Source: Serilophus lunatus (Eukaryota; Chordata; Aves; Passeriformes; Eurylaimidae). Taken from it: DNA of 64,000 nt. The position numbers and the translations under genes are program-made. The notes under the pieces are model-generated. The model was not told the origin of the DNA and did not search any database. It was given only the letters and a program-made list of their open reading frames with translations. Where the stretch lies: contig VXBA01001882.1 of NCBI GenBank assembly GCA_013399895.1, positions 992,254-1,056,253 of the forward strand. The letters run 5' to 3'. This document shows, in pieces, positions 60,301 through 64,000 of this stretch (positions are counted from its first letter, which is position 1; every line of letters starts with the position of its first letter).

Positions 60301-61175
60301 CACAGGAGTTCCGATCCCAACAGTGTCTCTTCAGCACACCTAATTTGTTACAAATCCGCTTTTTTTTTTTTTTTTTAATGTCATAGAAGTCTATCCAGTA
60401 AGATGGTGTCATAGTTTCCTGGCCATTTACGTAACTTTCTAGCTGAAACTGCTCAATGGAAAGTGGAACAGCAGACAGAACCAAGAGAAAAGGAATATGT
60501 GAAAGGGTTTTACGAAAAATGTTTATTGTTCCTAAACTGGACAAAAGTCCTCGTCGGTAGTTTATAATCTCTAAAACAGTACTTGTGGTTTAAATATTCT
60601 TTTAATGTAAGCCTAAAAAGTCTCATTTATTCAAGCCTCCTGTCTGTAATTTGGACTCTTCACTAGAAGCTGAGCTAAAGGAAGGCTGTGTTTGTATATA
60701 TCTGCCATGTATCTACTCTTTTTACAGTGTGTAAATGAACCACAAGTGCATTATTCCTGAACTCTTAGCACTTGCAGATTGCTAGAATCCAGACAACTTA
60801 ATCAAAAGGTATGTTGCTGTCAACACGGCACTACTGGTGTCTTCTCATTCACGTATATGTTTTGATTAGTAATATATAAATAATGCTGTTTAACTCTGCT
60901 TATCTGCTTCAGTTGTTTCTCATGGATGTCTTTGATTATTTACACAATGCATGTAGTCAAGACAAAGGAAAGTAAGACAAGGAACAAAACAGAGAATGTA
61001 AAATTGTTTGGAAGTCCTAGGAAAAAAACTTATAGAGGTTATTAAAGTACAACTTTACTGGTTTTAGAAATCTCATGTTTTGTCGTATTCAAATGAGCTG
61101 TACAGCCTGGGGGAGATTCTCCAGCACAAGGCACATGCATTTCCTAGGTCTGTCTTAGTTTCACAAAATATGTTG

Positions 61176-62150
61176 AAATCACAGAATCTTTTAACTTGGA
61201 AAAGACCTTTAAGGTCATTGACTCCAACCATTAACCCAGTATTTTCAAGTACACCACTAAATCATGTCCCTGAGTGCCACATTTCTGGGATTGGTAACTC
61301 AACCATTTCCAGATTTTCCAATGCTTTCATAGAAGAAATTTTTCCTACTATCAAATTTAAACCTCCCCTGGTGCAACTTGAGGCCATTTACTCTAGTCTT
61401 ACTGCTTGTTACTTGGGAGAAGAGACTGACTCTCATTTTTGCAGGTAGTTATTGGGAGCAGTAAGTTTTACTCTTGGCCTCCTTTCTTCCAGGCTAAACA
61501 ACCCCAGTTTGCTCAGCTGCTCCTCATGAGACCTTGTGCTCCACACCATTCACTAGTTCCGTTGCCCTTCTCTGGGCACATTCCAGAACCTCGATGCCTT
61601 TCCTGTTGTGAGGGGCCCAAATCTAAACACAGGATTTGAGGTGAAGCCTCACCAGTGCCAAGTATAGTGCTGAACACTGCCTTAGTCCTGCTGGCCACAC
61701 TGTTGCTGGTACAGGCCAGGGTTCTGTTGGCCATCTTGGCCACCTGTTCACACACTGACTCATGTTTAGCCAGCTGTTGGGCAGCAACCCCAGGGCTTTT
61801 TCCTCTGGATACCTTTCCAGCCACGCACAATTTGCCATGGTTCGTAGATCCAGTCTGTCCAGATTCCTCTGTAGAGCCTTCTTCCCCTCCAGAAGGTGAA
61901 TGTTCCTGCCCAACGCTGTGTTGTGTCCAGACTGACTGGGAGTGTCCGCAATCCCCTGGTCCAGGGCCTGGCCCTGATGTTGAGCCATGGGGAACCCACT
62001 GGTGACCAGCTGCCAACTGGATGTAACTCCACTCTCTGGGCTTGGCTGCCCAGCCAGTTTTTTAGCCAGTGAACAGTGAACCTGCCCAAGCCATGACCAG
62101 CCAGTTTCTCCAGGAGAATTCTGGTCTGAAGCTGTCTCTCAATTGTACCC
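61176..62150 (-). mobile_element. CR1 LINE, 3' half, minus strand
   Basis: Read on the minus strand, this copy ends with the CR1 3' tail (seen here as AATCACAGAATCTTTTAACTTGG at its left edge). It carries the 3'UTR and the C-terminal part of the reverse-transcriptase ORF, broken into several frames by stops and shifts. Its 3'UTR wording (ACCACTAAATCATGTCCCTGAGTGCC) matches the copy at 40.4 kb, so both belong to related CR1 subfamilies. It is 5'-truncated, as is usual for CR1, and lies in antisense to MAGI2 within intron 1. The right edge is approximate. Confidence 0.85.
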
Positions 62151-64000
62151 AAAATTAACGCCCTCCAAAGGGAAGAAAGAGCATTTCCACTTCTTCAGCT
62201 GAAAGCACAAGTTACTCTTAATGCTTCTATGTTTCTTACCTAAGTTTTCACAAAACCTGTGAAACAGCTTTCTTTAAGAAACTGATGAAACAATGGTGCC
62301 TCCTGAGAAGTGGGGGAGAAATGTATTTGTGTAGGATGGCTTTCACATGTGTGCGACATTCCTACAAAAATGGAGATTTATCAGGTAGTGTTTAGTTACC
62401 ATCCATCCAGAGCAGTGTGATGAGTCCCTTGCTGCCGAGGGAGCCCCCTGACCTCCCTCACTGGCTTTCTGCATCATTCTTCTGTGGTACTGAACAACTG
62501 TGGTGCCATGGGCCTTCAGAAGCAGTGCAGGACCATAAACACTGTGCCTTTCTTTGCAGACCTCTCATCTTGAGAAGCAAGGACAGCAGTTCAGAGGCTC
62601 GAGACTAGGTGAAAATGGAACTAAAAACCAAATATACATGTGTTTTATGGTTTTCAGACAAGACAAATTGGCTCTGCTACCACAGAAAATCCATAGTAAT
62701 GCCTCATTGCATTTCTCTATAACATTTTTTTGACTCCTGAGCCATCCTTTGTTCCGATCAGTGTACTTTATGGAAGTTCCGTACACCTTTTCTTTTTTAC
62801 AAACTATGAAATCACATCTGCCACCAATGTCCTCCTTTTTTTGCCTGCTCCACAGCTTTTGTGCTGCTGAAGCATCTTCCTTTGTCCCTGGAATTCCCTT
62901 TGAACCTTTCAAGTGGTGTGTGTTTTGGGTCTGGCATTAGCATCAACTAGTTTATTCTGCCAGTATGACATTTCTACTCTCTCTGCTTGAGTTTACTTCA
63001 GAAAGCATTCAGAAACTTGTTTTGACACAGAATGTTGGCATTCCATGTTTCCAGATCATGCCTGTTCTGATGGGAGAAAGCCTGGTAATAAAAATCTCCC
63101 ATTGTCCGTGGTCTGGGAGGTACGTGACGCAGCCTTGACAACATGTGATAGTCTCTATGGCCAGGGATGGCAGTCATTGCATTGACTTGTCCAGAATTGC
63201 TAAATTGTTCACAGAGTTCCCAGATTACCATACTGGGGGCTAGGATTTTCCTTTTGAAGTCCGTTAGGTCAGACACTGGGGACAAAATTGAGATCACGCA
63301 CTTTCTGCAGAGTCATAATGAATTTATTTGTTTTTAAAAACTCTGGAAAAGTGTTGTGTCCTCAGTATGCAGGAAAAAAAGGAAAAACCCCTAGAAATAG
63401 ATTGCATCATTATGAGTAGTGTTGATGCATAGCAGAACAACTGGAAAATAATAGCAGGAGTATAATGGACAAAATTTTCTACACTTTATATTAGCAAGTA
63501 AATTGTGTAGCTGTGTTAATGTAACATTAGTATTCCAGAGTGGAAATCCTTCCTGCAAACAGGTACAAGCCATCTTTTATTACTTAGCAGTTTAATCTTG
63601 GTATCTTCATATCTCACATTGTCCTTGCATTTGTCAAAATGAAAAGTGCAATATGATTTGTTAAATTGCACGTTTTAAGGGGCTTTTTGTAGTATAAAAT
63701 AAAAATCTTCCAGCTTGGTTTCTTTTATGCCAATCATGAATTAATGTGCATATTTCTCATAAAATATAGCCATTTCATAAAGCATCACCTGACTTGTCCT
63801 ACAGAAGCTGAAAGGAAACAAAATTAGGGGATAGAATCATTCCAGAACATCCATTTCACATATAAGTTCTTATAACAGCTTTCTTTTGCTTGGACTTAGA
63901 CTGAAAACTGAGGAATGGTCCTATTTGGACCCTCCTGAATAGTTTCTGTTGTGTTACATTCATACTGCTGGCTCTTTAAGGAAAGAGTATGCAATGAAAT

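Larger units (their letters stand above)
54130..64000 (+). other. MAGI2: MAGI2 intron 1, 5' part
   Basis: The intron starts with GTAAGG at 54,130 and no acceptor-plus-exon continuing the PDZ frame is recognisable before the window ends. MAGI2 is known for very long 5' introns in vertebrates, so this is expected. After the CpG island fades (about 54,620, with GC-rich shore to about 55,150) the sequence is AT-rich. Contents listed separately are a G-run cluster, a triplet repeat, an RE1-like motif, a palindromic element and a CR1. Between 55,150 and 57,240, between 57,311 and 61,175, and between 62,151 and 64,000 I see only simple runs (A12 near 56,157, T17 at 60,360, a short TA repeat near 60,048) and no coding exon. 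Confidence 0.85.

Noticed and set aside
61513..62152. Frames of 116-167 codons near 61.5-62.15 kb
   Set aside because: They fall within a minus-strand CR1 and represent broken reverse transcriptase or its complement.

Overview
The window looks like a piece of a bird chromosome. Nine CR1 non-LTR retrotransposon copies are recognisable, several ending in the ATTCTATGAT-type 3' repeats characteristic of avian CR1. Two long solo LTRs of avian endogenous-retrovirus type are also present. The only protein-coding sequence I can support is a vertebrate gene start inside a CpG island. The LTR in the nested CR1 looks like a type I remember as common in songbird genomes, so a neoavian and perhaps passerine source is likely; this is inference from memory, not a search.

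Layout. Bases 1 to about 53,200 are AT-rich, gene-poor DNA with no supportable coding exon. It holds CR1 pieces at 6.5 kb (+), 10.3-12.8 kb (+), 29.1-29.85 kb (-), 33.4 kb (+), 37.2 kb (-), 40.4-42.66 kb (-, split in two) and 45.3 kb (-). A 1,441-bp GC-rich LTR lies at 18,537-19,977 on the minus strand. A 1,078-bp LTR at 41,258-42,335 (+) sits inside a CR1. Both LTRs have TG...CA ends and perfect 5-bp target-site duplications. Scattered motifs that could be regulatory include a CTCF-type site at 34.95 kb, an inverted TEAD-type pair at 35.58 kb, an inverted E-box pair at 46.97 kb and a pair of K50-homeodomain sites at 7.46 kb.

A CpG island at about 53,210-54,620 carries the promoter, the 5'UTR with a four-residue upstream ORF, and coding exon 1 of MAGI2 (100 codons plus one base, 53,829-54,129, + strand, phase-1 splice donor). 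MAGI2 is a synaptic and junctional PDZ/WW/guanylate-kinase-like scaffold. From 54,130 to the end the window is MAGI2 intron 1, which holds a G-quadruplex-type run, a CTG/CCG triplet repeat, a weak RE1-like motif, a degenerate palindromic element and a further CR1 (61.2-62.15 kb, -).

There are no operons or CRISPR arrays, and no tRNA or rRNA genes that I could recognise. I did not find a credible new biological system. The most useful results are the two structurally resolved LTR insertions, one of which imitates a CpG island with open frames on both strands, and the MAGI2 5' architecture. All regulatory-motif calls are sequence matches only.
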